Assembly (NCBI RefSeq): GCF_047495875.1 | Contig: NC_092460.1 | Span: 4,521,520-4,585,519 of the forward strand | Length of the DNA stretch: 64,000 nucleotides | From: Pithys albifrons albifrons | Lineage: Eukaryota; Chordata; Aves; Passeriformes; Thamnophilidae | Direction of reading: 5' to 3' | Shown here: positions 26,601 through 37,700 of the stretch, piece after piece | How positions within the stretch are numbered: position 1 is the stretch's first letter | Layout of the letters: each line of letters starts with the position of its first letter | Translations under genes and position numbers: made by a program | Notes under the pieces: model-generated | Told to the model about the DNA's origin: nothing | The model's input: only the letters and a program-made list of their open reading frames with translations | Databases searched by the model: none

Positions 26601-29161
26601 TATTGGGATTATGAAACCCCAAATGACACTTCCATACAGATTGTTTGTACTGTTACTGTTGGAAGCAACTAAATTCGATTAATCATAAAATCATAAGTGG
26701 TTTGGATTGGAAGTGACATTATAGATCATCTAGTTCTAACCTTCCTGCTCTGGGCAGGAACAATTTCCACTAGAACAGGTTTCTCAGCGCCCCGTCCAGC
26801 CTGGCCTTGAATAGATGCTTCATTTGCCTTTGTGGTCCCTCTGGTCAGAAGTTGTCATGGGAAGCTCCAGTGCAGATCTGAAGAGAGGGACACTGTGGTT
26901 TGCCTGTGGTGACATTAATGGCCCATAGCAGGGCCATAACACAGACCTGGCTCTCCTGAATCCCAGGTTAGCACTCTACCCAGAAGCAATATTTTCTTTA
27001 TTACTTAAAAATACTGCTCAAGTCAAGGTAATGTTTCACGTAATTGAATTTACATAAATATTCTGAAAATACTTTGCTGGTTTCCTGGAAAATGGGCATT
27101 AATCATCCAGAAGCTCACATATTATTTTGGTCAGAGGTAATAATTTAATGAAGTCCCTTTCAGAATAAGTATCTTCTCTAGGCTTGCAAGGTTCTTTGTA
27201 AGCAAAAGAACTCGGAACAGACTGTGAATACTAGCTGCTTTAAAATAGATCATCAAAGGTAACTTCTTTGTCATGAAAAGCAAGTACCAGTCTGAACCTT
27301 TAATTCATTAAGGTTTCATTTCTTTTTTTCTGAGTGAAGGAAATGAATTTACTGACCCACTGGCCTAGAGGGAAGGTGTTCTGGGAGCTGTTACTAAACT
27401 AATTTTTCAGTTCAAATGGCACTTATTCCATCATTTCTTTTGACCATATTTACTTCTCTCCTAAGCATGAATATCTGACTAAACTGGCTGTTACAGTGGC
27501 AGTGAATATCCTGTTAGGAGTGTTCCTTCACTATTTTATGATTCCATGAAAAAGAATTGCATTACTCAGGTTCACAGAGCAGTTCAGCAAAAACCTTTCA
27601 AATGGTGTCTCTCACACCCTTTATATACTGGTGGGGTTGTCGTGGTGTCACTTTATCATATTCTGCTGCCTGAGAAGGTAGTTTTTCCTCTTGGCCATAT
27701 GCTTTTGACATCACCTTTGTGTTATCATAATTGACCCTTTCCTTAGAATGCCAGGACAGCTGTGCCATGGAGCTCCCAGCTGGAGGTACCCAGTGCTCCC
27801 AGCGGAAAGTTGTGGCTTGATCTCTGAGCTCTTCATGAAGCTGCATCCTGAGAATTTCACACCAAAAAGGGCTTCTTGAGTGAAACAGTTACTAGCAGTG
27901 GCAACAGCAGCCTGACTGAGGCTTTATTAATTTCTTTTTTTTTCTACATTTTTTTTCGTTTCTGTCTTGACAAAATGTAAAGAGCAAAGTCTGGAAAAGC
28001 TGGTGCCTGATCTCCACCAGGTACTGTTTCTGGGGTTTTAGCTGTTTCACCTTCATCCTCACATTTCTGCTTGTAGGCATTAGTGTAGGTAAATTATCTG
28101 TATTAGTTCATATTGCTGACCTTACTGAAAGGAGTCTTGTGATTCCCTTCTAATCAAGTATAAGAATGCTAATAGCAAAGATGAATAATCCTATGGCACT
28201 TAATAAAAAAATACTATGAGGTAATGTTTCCAATAGCTTCTATAAACACAGTGGTTCTTTCTGGTAACTATTTTGTCTGGTTTGAACATTGGTATTTTCC
28301 TCACTGGAGATTGCTCTTTTTTCATGTCTTCATTTTTTCCCAGCTTTTGGGCACTGTTTCATAATACATAAGTAGCAAATTAGACATGTCTCACTTTTAA
28401 AGTATTCCTTAATGATTCTTCCCCTTCTGTGCAGATGATGAAGTAATAGGGGTTAGTGTCAGTGTTCGTGACCGTGAAGATGTTGTGCAAGTCTGGAACG
28501 TGAATGCATCTTCAGCAAATGAGGCAAAAGTTCTAGAAAAAATCCATGAACTTCTGCCACATACATCTTTTAAAGCAGTCTTCTATAAACGTAAGTGTTT
28601 GGTACTGTTTGTACTGTTAATTTCCACCTTCATTAGAAAACAAGATGCTGGTAGGGTATTTCCATGGGAATATCCTGCCTGATTCATCATTAATCACTTA
28701 AGAACGAAGCATCTGTCACTGCATTAAAATTATGTCCCTCCAATGTAAAAGTTAGCTATCATTCAAAAGATATTTTTAATTTAATCATAGAATATATTTG
28801 GTTTCATGTTTAATATGCCTGATTCATAAAACAAGTGAGACAAATCTCTTGATAACTCCAGGCTACATGCTGTTCAATTTAAGTATTCATTTAGAGGAAC
28901 CGTTTGCAATCAGGATTTTAAGGGATCTCATATTTTAGGATCTCTATAAATGTAGTATCAGAACCGTGTATTTCCAAAGATCACTTATTGGCATGTTGTG
29001 TCTTGCTTGATTGATTTATGTCTTGCTATCTTCTCTCTTTTTTTTAAAATCTTTTCAACTCCTTGACAGAATTTACATGTTCTTTTACTCTTTTTTCCCT
29101 TCTCTCTTCCCTAGCCCACAGAGAGCATCATGCTTTTGAAGCCTGGCATGGAAAGCATTAA
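11322..29161 (+). CDS. EIF4E3: Eukaryotic translation initiation factor 4E type 3 (seven coding exons)
   Basis: Class III member of the eIF4E family. It binds the m7G cap of mRNA in the cytoplasm/nucleus and is described as a weaker, inhibitory counterpart of eIF4E. The exons are 11322-11404, 20323-20395, 22344-22438, 24500-24560, 26287-26353, 28435-28590 and 29115-29161. They join in frame to 193 residues ending in TAA, and every intron is GT-AG. Family landmarks are SPWTFWLD (20-27), Cys38 in AECASNLK where classical eIF4E has its first cap-stacking Trp, and [11 protein letters not shown] (53-63) with the Trp55 used for 4E-BP/eIF4G contact. Cap-stacking Trp84 is in PLWEEE, GEQF is at 117-120, and Trp147 is in VVQVWNV. 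The Trp-to-Cys change is the class III hallmark. The N-terminus looks shorter than in mammals (roughly 220 residues). I chose the ATG at 11322 because it begins MAL like the mammalian protein and is the only plausible in-frame Met close to the conserved core. Confidence 0.96.
14464..15071 (-). mobile_element. Solo LTR of an avian endogenous retrovirus (ERVL-like), degenerate
   Basis: The segment is bounded by TGTCATGG and CCAGCACA, giving TG...CA ends. It closely resembles the abundant songbird LTR family whose ends read TGTCATGGTT and AAAACCAG. The revcomp of TTTAATG with the following CTCGTGGGTTGAGATAAAG block corresponds to the LTR poly(A)-signal region, so LTR transcription runs on the minus strand, antisense to EIF4E3. 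No internal gag/pol/env sequence adjoins it, so it is a solo LTR left by recombination. I could not find a clear target-site duplication, so the ends may be off by a few bases. Family assignment is from memory. Confidence 0.8.
16690..16905. promoter_or_regulatory. Candidate intronic conserved element
   Basis: A low-complexity-free stretch contains TGGCAATAATTGACAGG-like homeodomain/TALE motifs (TAATTG, TGACAG), then AGATTAATTTTATTGTTG and further TAAT and TTGT sites. The texture resembles conserved developmental non-coding elements. No alignment was possible here, so this is only a suggestion. Confidence 0.2.
18204..18265. repeat. CA microsatellite and A/CCAAAA-rich simple repeat
   Basis: A short (CA)n run is followed by (A)n and repeated CCAAAA/CCAAAAAC units. 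A (TTTG)n run lies about 150 bp downstream at 18402-18424. It has no coding content. Confidence 0.85.
19249..19290 (-). mobile_element. CR1 LINE 3'-end scrap
   Basis: ATAGAATCATTCAGATTGGA followed by AAAGGCCTTTCAGAT matches the CR1 terminal region in antisense orientation. Only about 40 bp are recognisable. Confidence 0.6.
19658..19833. repeat. CCATC/CCCGCCATC minisatellite
   Basis: About 175 bp consists of irregular repeats built on CCATC, CCCGCCATC, CCACCATC and CATCCCATATCC. No G of the + strand forms a run, so the strand bias is strong. Open frames across it are repeat artefacts rich in His/Pro/Ser. It lies 500 bp upstream of EIF4E3 exon 2. Confidence 0.9.
19846..19861 (-). promoter_or_regulatory. 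CTCF-like site next to minisatellite
   Basis: GCGCCACCTAGCGGCC is a good match to the reverse form of the CTCF core (GCGCC-N-N-CT-R-S-Y-GGC), so the motif points along the minus strand. A weaker relative, CCCCCTCTGGTAGCC, lies at 19996-20010 in the same orientation. Motif matching was done by eye. Confidence 0.45.
20323..20395 (+). CDS. EIF4E3: EIF4E3 coding exon 2
   Basis: The acceptor is TTTTCAAG| and the donor |GTAAAG. The first base completes Lys28, then 24 codons follow, [15 protein letters not shown] and on to TVQTVQ. It contains Cys38, which replaces the first cap-stacking tryptophan of classical eIF4E. It ends in phase 0. Strong conservation with vertebrate eIF4E3 makes this exon secure. 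Confidence 0.95.
21485..21561. repeat. AT-rich triplicated TAGATAATACTTA repeat
   Basis: Three imperfect copies of TAGATAATACTTAATG occur at about 21500, 21519 and 21544. The first contains the inverted repeat AAGTATTA-ga-TAATACTT. It could form hairpins. It lies within EIF4E3 intron 2. Confidence 0.8.
22344..22438 (+). CDS. EIF4E3: EIF4E3 coding exon 3
   Basis: The acceptor is TTTTCAAG| and the donor |GTACGT. It encodes residues 53-83 ([11 protein letters not shown] to RRPL) and the first two bases of Trp84, the second cap-stacking tryptophan. The opening DFW corresponds to the VEDFW motif of eIF4E, which supports this acceptor choice. No adjacent frame gives a protein match. Confidence 0.95.
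23577..23690. repeat. TA-rich, poly-T/poly-G and TTTGG simple repeats
   Basis: An alternating TATA/CATA tract (23577-23616) is followed by T8, G10 and repeated TTTGG units. It lies within EIF4E3 intron 3. Such tracts are unstable and prone to sequencing error. Confidence 0.85.
24500..24560 (+). CDS. EIF4E3: EIF4E3 coding exon 4
   Basis: The acceptor is CATAACAG| and the donor |GTATGT. The first base completes Trp84. Then 20 codons follow, beginning EEESNAKGG and ending in KVPKEST. Glu85, directly after the tryptophan, is the residue that recognises the guanine edge in eIF4E proteins. It ends in phase 0. Confidence 0.95.
26287..26353 (+). CDS. EIF4E3: EIF4E3 coding exon 5
   Basis: The acceptor is CTCCTTAG| and the donor |GTAATG. 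It encodes residues 105-126 ([16 protein letters not shown] and following) plus the first base of Asp127. A second possible AG lies seven bases in (GCTGCAG) but would shift the frame. The upstream AG also gives the same spacing as other eIF4E3 proteins between the VPK and VWKELL motifs. Confidence 0.94.
26681..26822 (-). mobile_element. CR1 LINE 3' end, truncated
   Basis: It begins AATCATAAAATCATAA, the decayed terminal repeat. It continues with GTTTGGATTGGAAGTGACAT, CATCTAGTTC, GGGCAGGAACAATTTCCACTAGA and CAGCCTGGCCTTGAA. This is the order of the CR1 3' region in antisense orientation. It lies in EIF4E3 intron 5 and is more diverged than the copy at 10.8 kb. Confidence 0.88.
28435..28590 (+). 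CDS. EIF4E3: EIF4E3 coding exon 6
   Basis: This is the longest coding exon. The acceptor is CTGTGCAG| and the donor |GTAAGT. It completes Asp127 and encodes [15 protein letters not shown], then [11 protein letters not shown] and onward to AVFYK, with the first base of Pro179. Trp147 corresponds to the tryptophan that lines the cap methyl-group pocket in eIF4E. Confidence 0.95.
29115..29161 (+). CDS. EIF4E3: EIF4E3 coding exon 7, C-terminus
   Basis: The acceptor is CTTCCCTAG|. It completes Pro179 and encodes [14 protein letters not shown] followed by TAA. The HHAFE and GKH ends match the family, while the AWH triplet between them differs from the mammalian form as I remember it. Intron 6 is only 524 bp. 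Confidence 0.93.
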
Positions 29162-30555
29162 GTGCTGTGTGTGCCACCTCATTTGTTGTTCTTTGGTGTT
29201 TTGAGGTGGTGTGGACCAGGAGGAGGATGGTGGAAGCCCTGCAGAAGTGCTTCATGCAGCTGGTCCCTTTGAGTTTCTGGCATTTCAGACTGGGCTATTA
29301 CTATTGAAAATTAAGAACAACAATTGCCTTGACCGCTAAATGTGCAATTCATTACTTCATGTTGAGTTGGTGTCTTTAATTCTCCATTGTTTCTTTAGAA
29401 AGATAATTTGGCCACTTGTTTTTTCAACCTATTTACATATTTCCACTTCATTAAGACAGCAGGCTTTCTTTCCTTCTTCACTGTACTCAGTGAAAAGCAA
29501 ACATGCACAGAGATTCTGTGTTGCTTCTCTTAGATGTGCTGTACATAGAGGAATTCTGGTTTGGGGAAATGTGTTTTCAATTTTCACTTTGAGACATTCC
29601 TATCATGTTAAGATTTACTTACTGACTTCATCCCAAGAGAGAAAGAAATTGCACTGCATTTATTCTAATATTTGGTGTAATCTGGTTGTGCTCTGACAAG
29701 AGCACCCCTACTGCTAATGTAAATAGAAAAGTCATTCATTAAACGAGGGACTAAAGAGGACACATTTATATTGGGACTAACCCTGTGTGGGATGATGCTC
29801 ATATTTTTTTATTGTATTGATTTCAGAAGAACCCTTTTCAGGCCAGAATGAGAAAATTTTCAGTAGGAAGCCCTGCGAGCTCCACCTCATCTTATTTAAG
29901 AAGCAATGGGATGTTTGTGTTTTTATATTGTATGCTTTCTTATAGTGCTTTTCGGTACATTCATGAAAAGGTATAATGAATAATTTCTAATGTGTTTTAC
30001 AAACTGGATTCATCCCTCCCACTTCCAGGAGTTCTTCAGGCCCATGTCTGCATCCACTAGGTCAGTGTGAGAATTGTTGTTGACTTCACTGCTATGGAAG
30101 AGGCTCCATCATCTATAGTTTCAAGCCATCATGATTTCCCAAGTAACCTTTTTAAAACAAAATAAAAATACAGAAAAGATACAGATTTTCAGTTGCAGCA
30201 TGAATAGGAATATAAACAGTGTTAACCTTTAAATGTTTGTCTATATTAACTATTTGAGGTGCTTTAATATACTACCAAAGACTGATGTAGTTCCCTTTAC
30301 AAGAAGAGTCTGCAAAGTAGATATGAATGTTCCCTCCACTGAGCACTCCTTCCTCATTTAGAGGTTTTTATTTGGTGGCTGTTCAAGTTGCACTAATTTC
30401 CACATCTTTAGTATATTAAGAGACAGCCATAAAAAAATTTAAAATTTTGAGATTTTAAAAATAAATTTATTTTGTATTTACAACTTTAACTTGTATTTAT
30501 GTATTAAAACTGTGCAGTTAATGAGCATTATTAAACACATTTTTTAAAGTCCAAA
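29162..30555 (+). other. EIF4E3: EIF4E3 3' UTR (end approximate)
   Basis: AT-rich non-coding sequence follows the stop codon. Candidate poly(A) signals are AATAAA at 30161-30166 and 30460-30465, and ATTAAA at 30503-30508 and 30530-30535. The last is followed within about 25 bases by a T/GT-rich stretch (TGTCTTGTTTCTGT) that suits a cleavage element. I therefore place the main end near 30555, with an earlier alternative near 30180. Transcript data would settle which signals are used. Confidence 0.6.
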
Positions 30556-32499
30556 TGTCTTGTTTCTGTAATTGCTTTCTGGGATGAAATGCTACAGGTC
30601 CTGCTTTTTCAAACCTGTATATTTTTCAGTAAAAATTACTCTCTTAGAAAACTATCTATTTTGTTCATAGATTGAGATTTTTTTTTTAATGAAAAAATAT
30701 GGAGTGCCAGCTGATACTTGCAGGTGGAACGTGTGTGGGCAGCCTCCAGGCCTGTGTGATGGAGGGGGAAAGTGACTTCAGAGAAGAGAGGGATGGAACA
30801 CATTGAGGAAAAATGTTTGCAACAGCTTGGTGAGCAAGATTTCTCACTAGGAATACTTCCCTGTCTTTGGAGGAAATGTGTGTGAAATACCAATGGAGAA
30901 TTAATCACATACCTCTCCCTCTGCTTTGTTTTACTTGTGGAAACAAGCCAGACCCTCTTACCTCTTCCCCAGGTTTGTTTTCAGCACAGATGTTGATTTT
31001 GGTAGAGTTGGACCTGCTGGCAGAAATGGCTGAGCTGGTGATGTCACTGGAATGTGCTAATTTCAGGTATTAATTTATTTAGCCTATTGAAGGAAATTAT
31101 TTTTATGTTGTTGCCTTGTCTGCCCCCTTAATATTGAAGACCTCTCTGCTTCAGAATAGGGTGGAGACTGAGAGAGATTTTATTCAGGGTAGCTGCATGT
31201 TGACTACGAAAGTCCACATTACAAACTGTTGTCAATTTGTCATTGGTCCAAATCCCTGGACTATAAAACTATGGATTTTTTTTCCATGTGGCGTATTTCT
31301 GATGGTAGTTATTGTTGTTACTTCTAATCAGGGTTGATAGACATCTTCTTGACTAAAATTCAATGTATTATATGCCACAATCCAAAACTGGGCTTGGATC
31401 AAACTGGGTACTACTGCAAGTTGGCAGGAATGTGACAAACTGCATATTGGTATTTTATAAGCATTGATTTAAAGACTTTGTGGAATTTCTGAACTGTGCT
31501 TTCATCTCTATATCTGTAGGGGTATATTTATTACAAATAATATTGAACAGCTAATATCTTTACTCTTTTGAATATTTATTATTTTCACTTGGAGATTTGC
31601 TTTATTGAACTTGATTAAATGAACACCCACTACTTCAAAATCTTCTTAATTGTTTAAATGGATCTCAAAGAAGTGCCTACAACTTCCTGTCAAAATTAAT
31701 TTCTGCTGGCATTTCAATATAAAACTAAAACATTAACTTCCATGACGGCAGACAGTAAAGAAACTCCAGATTAGCTGAATGAAAGAAACCTTTCTTGGGG
31801 TGGGAACAAGCCCTGGCTGATCCCTCCCAGGCTGGGATGCTGCCCTTAGGCTCTATCCAGAAACACTGACTCTTCTCACATAGCAGGAGCACTTGTCTCT
31901 TTTACCCAGGCTGTTTTTGTGGATTTTATAGGAACTTCATATCCTTGATGCTCCTGTCCTGCCCACCATGTCTGCTGGGTGTGGAGTTACTGTCACACAG
32001 GGGTTGTCCTGTGTCCTGGGAAGCCAGGTGAGATGAGAGGTAAGAGGAGAGCTCTGGTTGGGTTCAGAAATGTTTGTAGCACCTTGTAAAAGCTGGGGAC
32101 AGCTTTGATCCTACCTGATGGTGAGTGGAAGATGGTGGGGAACTGTCTGAAGGGGAGCTGGTGGACTCTTGCGCAGGCACAGGCATGGACTGTGTGGAGG
32201 GAGGTAGGGAGGGAGTGCGGGGATGCTGCCCAGGGATGCAGTGGGAGCACCAACCCCTGACAAAGAGGAGATGCTGACTGGGCTGTGGTTGAATGGGAAA
32301 AGGGAGGGAGAGCTGTGGCATGAATAGCTTTTTGCTTCTGGATGCTACACTTGTGCTGGTCTGCACCTTCCAAGTCTGAGGACAGTCGCTGACAGCAGGC
32401 AGGGCCCAGCTCTGATGCTCCCCCCACCTTTGGGGGCATCTCTAATAGCTCTCTGGGGCTCCCCAGGCTGCAACAGAATGACTGCTGGAGGGATTATTT

Positions 32500-32660
32500 G
32501 GAAATTTCACTTAACAGGGATGAAGGGCTGTCTTCTGGGGCTGGCTAATTAACAGGATTCTACCCTAGTAATTAAATAGTTTGTTGAACACAACTTAGTT
32601 GATGAAATCTTTGGAAAACATAACAATTAACAGGCAACGAATGGCAGCTTTGCCTCAAAA
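32500..32660. promoter_or_regulatory. Candidate non-coding element with homeodomain motifs
   Basis: Clustered TAATTA-type cores are visible (GCTAATTAACAGG, TAGTAATTAAATAG, AACAATTAACAGG), two of them in the shared block AATTAACAGG. The spacing suggests a homeodomain-bound enhancer. No conservation test could be run. Confidence 0.2.
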
Positions 32661-34720
32661 AAAGCCTCAAAAGGCTGTCGCCCATCAGTTGCTGGTGTGG
32701 TTTTAACCTTTCATTCCCCACCAGAGATGGTGTTAACTATTAATTTATTTGGGTTTCCTGCTGTCATTGGACAGCTTATTCACCCTTTGCTGTCACAGCA
32801 GCTGGTTCCTCCAGGGCTTCATCTCAGCTGCAGGGGCTTGAGATGTGCCACATGTTGCATTTTCAGAACACTCTCTGGTGCTGCCTTCTTAAAAGCCAGC
32901 ACTGGAGAACGGGAGTGTTTTCCACCAATACAAAAGAATATTTTTATTTTTATATTCTTCATATGGCAGATTGACCAGAGGGGATATAGTTATGGAGTTG
33001 TCTTAAAACATAAACATGACAGAGGAAAATTACTGGTCCCACACAGCTTATATAAACCCTCTCATCTGCACACACATGGAAGGGAGGTGATTTCAGATGG
33101 AAACCCTTTCCGTTTTCAACTCTCCACTTCTACCTCTCCTGTAATGATTCTCTTAGGACAATGGGGATACAGAAATTAGATTAGACAAACAGTGTAAGAG
33201 TTGACGGTTTGCTATAAAAACCACCTCCAATCTTTGCTACACTTTGACAGCTCTCAATGTCTTAATTTGACAATTTAATGAAGGCTGGATTATTTCCGAA
33301 GCTGTACCTAGTACACTGCCAGGGAAGGGAGGCTGTGCTCTGCACCAGGACTACTCACCCCAGCACCTTCCTCCCTCCCAGACTGCAAATCTCATCCTTG
33401 GGAGGGAGGTGGTGTGTGCTGTAGCCCGGGGCAGGAGCTGGACTTTGGAGCTGCAGTGTTAGTGCAGGGTTCTGCAGGATGCTCCTGTGCTAGGACTCAA
33501 GTGGACCTGCCTGGGGTGTGTGTGTCATCTCCGAGAAGCTGTGCTGCAGCATGTGACCTTCTGGTGTTTGGCTTGGCTGGGCAGTAGGTTGTTTCCTTCC
33601 ACTCTCCCTGAGGCTGTGCAGACAGTGGAATGGGGTGGCTGAGCCAGCCAAGCTAAATACAGCAGGAGACATCCCGCTTGCACCTCCCAGGCACAGCATT
33701 CCCAGAGCAGGCAAGCTTGGTGTCCATTCACCTGCATGGCTCTGAGTTCAGCCTGGTGCTCTCCTCCAAGTCACAGGATGGGAAAAAGGGCTTTAAATGT
33801 GGTGGGGAAACTACTGGCTGCTGGGAAGAGTACCAGGGGAAGTGTAGCAGCTCTGGAACAGTCCCAGAGCATCCCTGCACAGCAGTGAGGCCAGGAACAG
33901 AGTTTCAGATTTTACTGATCCCTCTCCAAACTGCCCATCCCAAGTCCAGTGCCTGTGATGTGCTCTGTCTCGTGGAGAAACTGAGAGAGAACTGTATCCA
34001 TCAGTGCACTGAGGCTCCATAAATAAGCTTGTCAAAGCAGGCTGGAAGCAAAGAGCAAAGTTGGTATAATTCATCATACAAGGGGGCCTGAAGTATGTTC
34101 CAGCTCATAATAAGTAAGGGAAAGCAGTGTTATGAACAGGCATGGGATGAATCCCCCTCTTTTTGGATCATGATTCTGTGTAATAAACATGCAAGACAAT
34201 TTGTATAAAATAGTGAGGATTCTTTCCTAGAGAAGTCATTTAAAGCTATATTTGCACATGAGGGAACTGTTTGGAGGAATGTTTTGTAGTTACATTTCCA
34301 TACAAGTGTGCAAAGAAGAAACAACATGGTCAGCAAGTGATGGATGGTACATGTAGTCCTGTGCCATGCTGTGCCTTCTCGGGGCTGGTAATCATATTCC
34401 ATGGCCTCCCATCACACCAGGGAAGCACCCATCCTGGCACCCCACACCCCTCCCTCCCCCCACAGCTGTGAGAACCATGAAGCAGAACTCATCGTAAATT
34501 TGATCAAAGGTAGAAGGGATTCTTCTTGTATGTATTTTGGTCACGAAATGGTGGGTTTGGAGTAGGAAAATCCTGACCCAAATGCATTAACACTGATGGC
34601 TCTTAGCAAGCTTTCAAAGTAATATTTGCCTGTAAAAGGAGAGCGTGGCCTGCCAGGTAAACTGGGAAGTGATCCTCCAGTGTGTGGCACAGGCACAATC
34701 TGCACAGAAAGTTTGATGCC

Positions 34721-34769
34721 TTTTTTTTTTCCACTTTCGGATGATTTCGGATGATTTTTCCACTTTCGG
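34721..34769. repeat. Short nested duplication
   Basis: TTTTTCCACTTTCGG occurs twice, 29 bp apart, and between the copies TTTCGGATGA is itself tandemly repeated. This is a local replication-slippage product following a T10 tract. Confidence 0.85.
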
Positions 34770-37700
34770 AAAACTCTTGTGTTTTGTTTGCTTTCAGTAT
34801 TTTGCAGCTACCTTACTAGTCATTTTCTACATCTGCATCCTGCAGCAGCACCACTCTTCTGGCTTTGTCTCAGATCCCCCACCCTCTTGCTCTGGCTGTG
34901 TGGTGGGGGGGTCACCAGGTCTCCCAGAGTTCCTTCCTGCAGGACACCTGACTGTAAGAGCCCAGGGCAGCCACTCTCCATGTTTTCAAAGATAATCAGA
35001 GGGATGTTTCTCCCTCTGGAGCCAAACCCATGACAAAAGCATCCTTATTGCCTTCAACTCCATCCTTCCCACTCCTTTCCCACCTTTTCTGGCTGCTCAC
35101 AGCCTGTATCCCCCTGAGCACCTCTCCCTTCTTCATGCATTTCTAGGGTCAGCCTGAGGTCTGCAAGAAACAGGTACCATCTTCACATAAAACAAACCCT
35201 GCCACACTCTGGATAAAACTTTCAGCTTTCTTGGAAATCCAAATCCTACTAGACCCACAGTCCTGAGATAGTCAAAGCCAAACCAGAGGAATGGATGCAG
35301 CAGAGGGAGCTGAGCCCTTCCTTTATGGTGTGGAAGTACCTGCCAGGGAGCTCCAAGGGGGAGGGCAGGTGTTGCACTTCCTTCTTTATAATATTTTCCC
35401 TAATTGTGGTTATTGGATATAGACCCCAGGTTTTCCCAAGGAGGGACCTGTTGACCTGCATACCCTCCATGTCCAGCCCATTTCCCCCCCCAGCACTGGA
35501 CCTCTGCCAACAGGATTCTGAGCTGACTGGAAACAACATCTGATTTTCCTGTGTTTTCCCTGCTAGAGCAGAATACCCATCCACACTAGTGCTGTGTGTG
35601 CTGCTGCTCTGAGGAGCAGAAAGCTTCCCTCCACTGCTGGCATCCAGACCTTAATCTTTGGGATTAGGCCTTCCACTGTTCCTCCTGTGAGCACAGGATG
35701 AACTGCAGCCTTGAAGAAAAGGTCTGTTGAAAGCATGGCTTGCCCAGCACACCTTCCAGCTCGTTGAAATGCCACAAGACTGGGAACAGACTCGAATTTC
35801 AGTGTGTGCTCATTGTGCTGCTCCTCTGCTGCCTGGATGGAGGTGCTCCTGCTGTGCACCCACAGGTGCTGGATGAAGCAGGATGGCATTCTTGGTGTTT
35901 AGAACCCCCATAGGCATTTACTGCTGGAAGCTTCTAAGAGCTGTGAGGAGGTGGGAGTGGAAGTTCAAGAGCTACAAGAGTTTTGCTGTTCAAAGCCTGC
36001 AATGGATTCCAGACTTTAAAATGTTTTTTATGTTCTCTTTTCCTCTCTGTTGAAATGAAGGAGCCATTAGGGATGGTCTGGACTATGGCAGACACATGTA
36101 ACATGTTTATACAGTGTTACAGTTTAAATGGCAGCAGGCTGGGCTAGAAATCTGATCCTTTAACAAAATAAGTTATCTCTGCTGCTTGAGCTCCATCCTG
36201 GAACTTTCTTTTAAGCCTCTGAAGTTTTGGACGTAGTTTTTAATTACAAAAATTCTTATTTGCTCTTTGAGTTTTTTTGGTTTTGCTTTTGAGAGAGAGT
36301 TTATAAATTTAAAACCTCAACAAGAAGGCACCTGCTAAAAGCTGAAACAAGTGGATCTGCTGTGAAGGGCTGGCACTGGAGTTGCCATGAGGTGGCACTG
36401 CGACATCAGGCATGGAGCTGAGCTGCTCCATCCTGCCAGGGTGTGAGGGGAAGCACCTTCCTGGAGGGAGAAAAAAAGCCAAGGAAGAGAAAAGTCTTAT
36501 GTAAGGATAATTCTGCTGTTAGTCAGAGGGAGCTGTCATGGAGCTGTGTCTGAACTGGAGCTTTCCTGCTTACACAAAGCACATAATGCTGTAGGAATTC
36601 ATGTATAAACAGTGCAAATAAGAGGGGAGGGTGGCTAAATTATGAACAGCAGTAAGGAAATAGATTTTCTTTAACTGTTGCTGGCAAATTCACAAGGTGT
36701 TTGATTTCTGGGGGATTTCTGAACATAACTTCACGTTAAAATAGTCATGGTATAACTTTCTTCTAGGCTTGTGTTTCCCCCTTTTCTATGAGCACACACA
36801 AAGTTTAAAGCAAACTGTAGGAACATGGAGAAGCTGTTATGGCTGGGCTGCCCCACTGTTGCTCCTTGGTGATGGCATGAGATCTCTTCCCAGGGCTCTG
36901 CATTCCTGGTAGGACATAGGAAAAGCGTTTTATGGCCACAGTGGGGCAAAGCAACACATCCCTCAGAAAGCAACAGCTAACACCGTTGAGTTGGTGACAT
37001 CCCTGACAATGTAAATGAAATGCTTGAAAAACCTCTTGCCAACCATTTTGTGCAAAGACAGGCAAAAAGGGTGGGGTGAAGCACACTACAACTTCTATTT
37101 AATTGTAATTAGACATACTAAACCATGGAGGAAACTTCTATATGCTACCAGCAGCTTCTCCCCTCTCTTGAGCTAAATGGAATAGCCACCTTTCCCTCTC
37201 TTCTCCTCACCTAGAAATGAGCTGGGTTTGGAGTTAAGACAGGGCCTTGTATGGGTCTGACTTTTGGTAAGTAAAAAGCAGCACATCAAATGCATCTCTG
37301 CACTCAAAGTAAGAGTGGGATGCATCTCCTACAGCACTGACAAGGTCAGGAATAATTCTGGCAGAAAACAGCAAAACCCATACTGGTGAGTTCGGGGGGT
37401 GGTGATGCCCTTTTTCTGCCACACAGCACAAGGAGGGTTTGGTAACTGGGACCAGCAGCTGGATTTTTCCTTGCTCATGTGGTAAACCACCATTGTTAGC
37501 TGCTGGTGTTAATAATCCTCTGTGCTGCCCAGCACAGGTGTCCCTGCACCTCACAAAACATGGCAATGCCACCCTAAAACACCTTCCAGGGGATGCTCAC
37601 ACAAACCACACGCGTTTTCCTGGGCTCTGGAGAGGAAAAGGGGTTTGGTAAGAAGTATCCTGGTACTGGGCCCAGGTGCTTAGCAGAGAAACTATTTCAT

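Larger units (their letters stand above)
20396..28434 (+). other. EIF4E3: EIF4E3 introns 2-5, non-exonic sequence
   Basis: The introns between exons 2 and 6 are 1.7-2.1 kb each. Apart from the coding exons listed, this stretch holds an AT-rich repeat cluster (21485-21561), a TA/poly-G simple repeat (23577-23690) and a CR1 3' end (26681-26822). I saw no other gene or RNA in it. Confidence 0.8.

Noticed and set aside
31993..32439. 148-codon minus-strand open frame
   Set aside because: Ser/Pro/His-rich chance frame in moderately GC-rich intergenic sequence.
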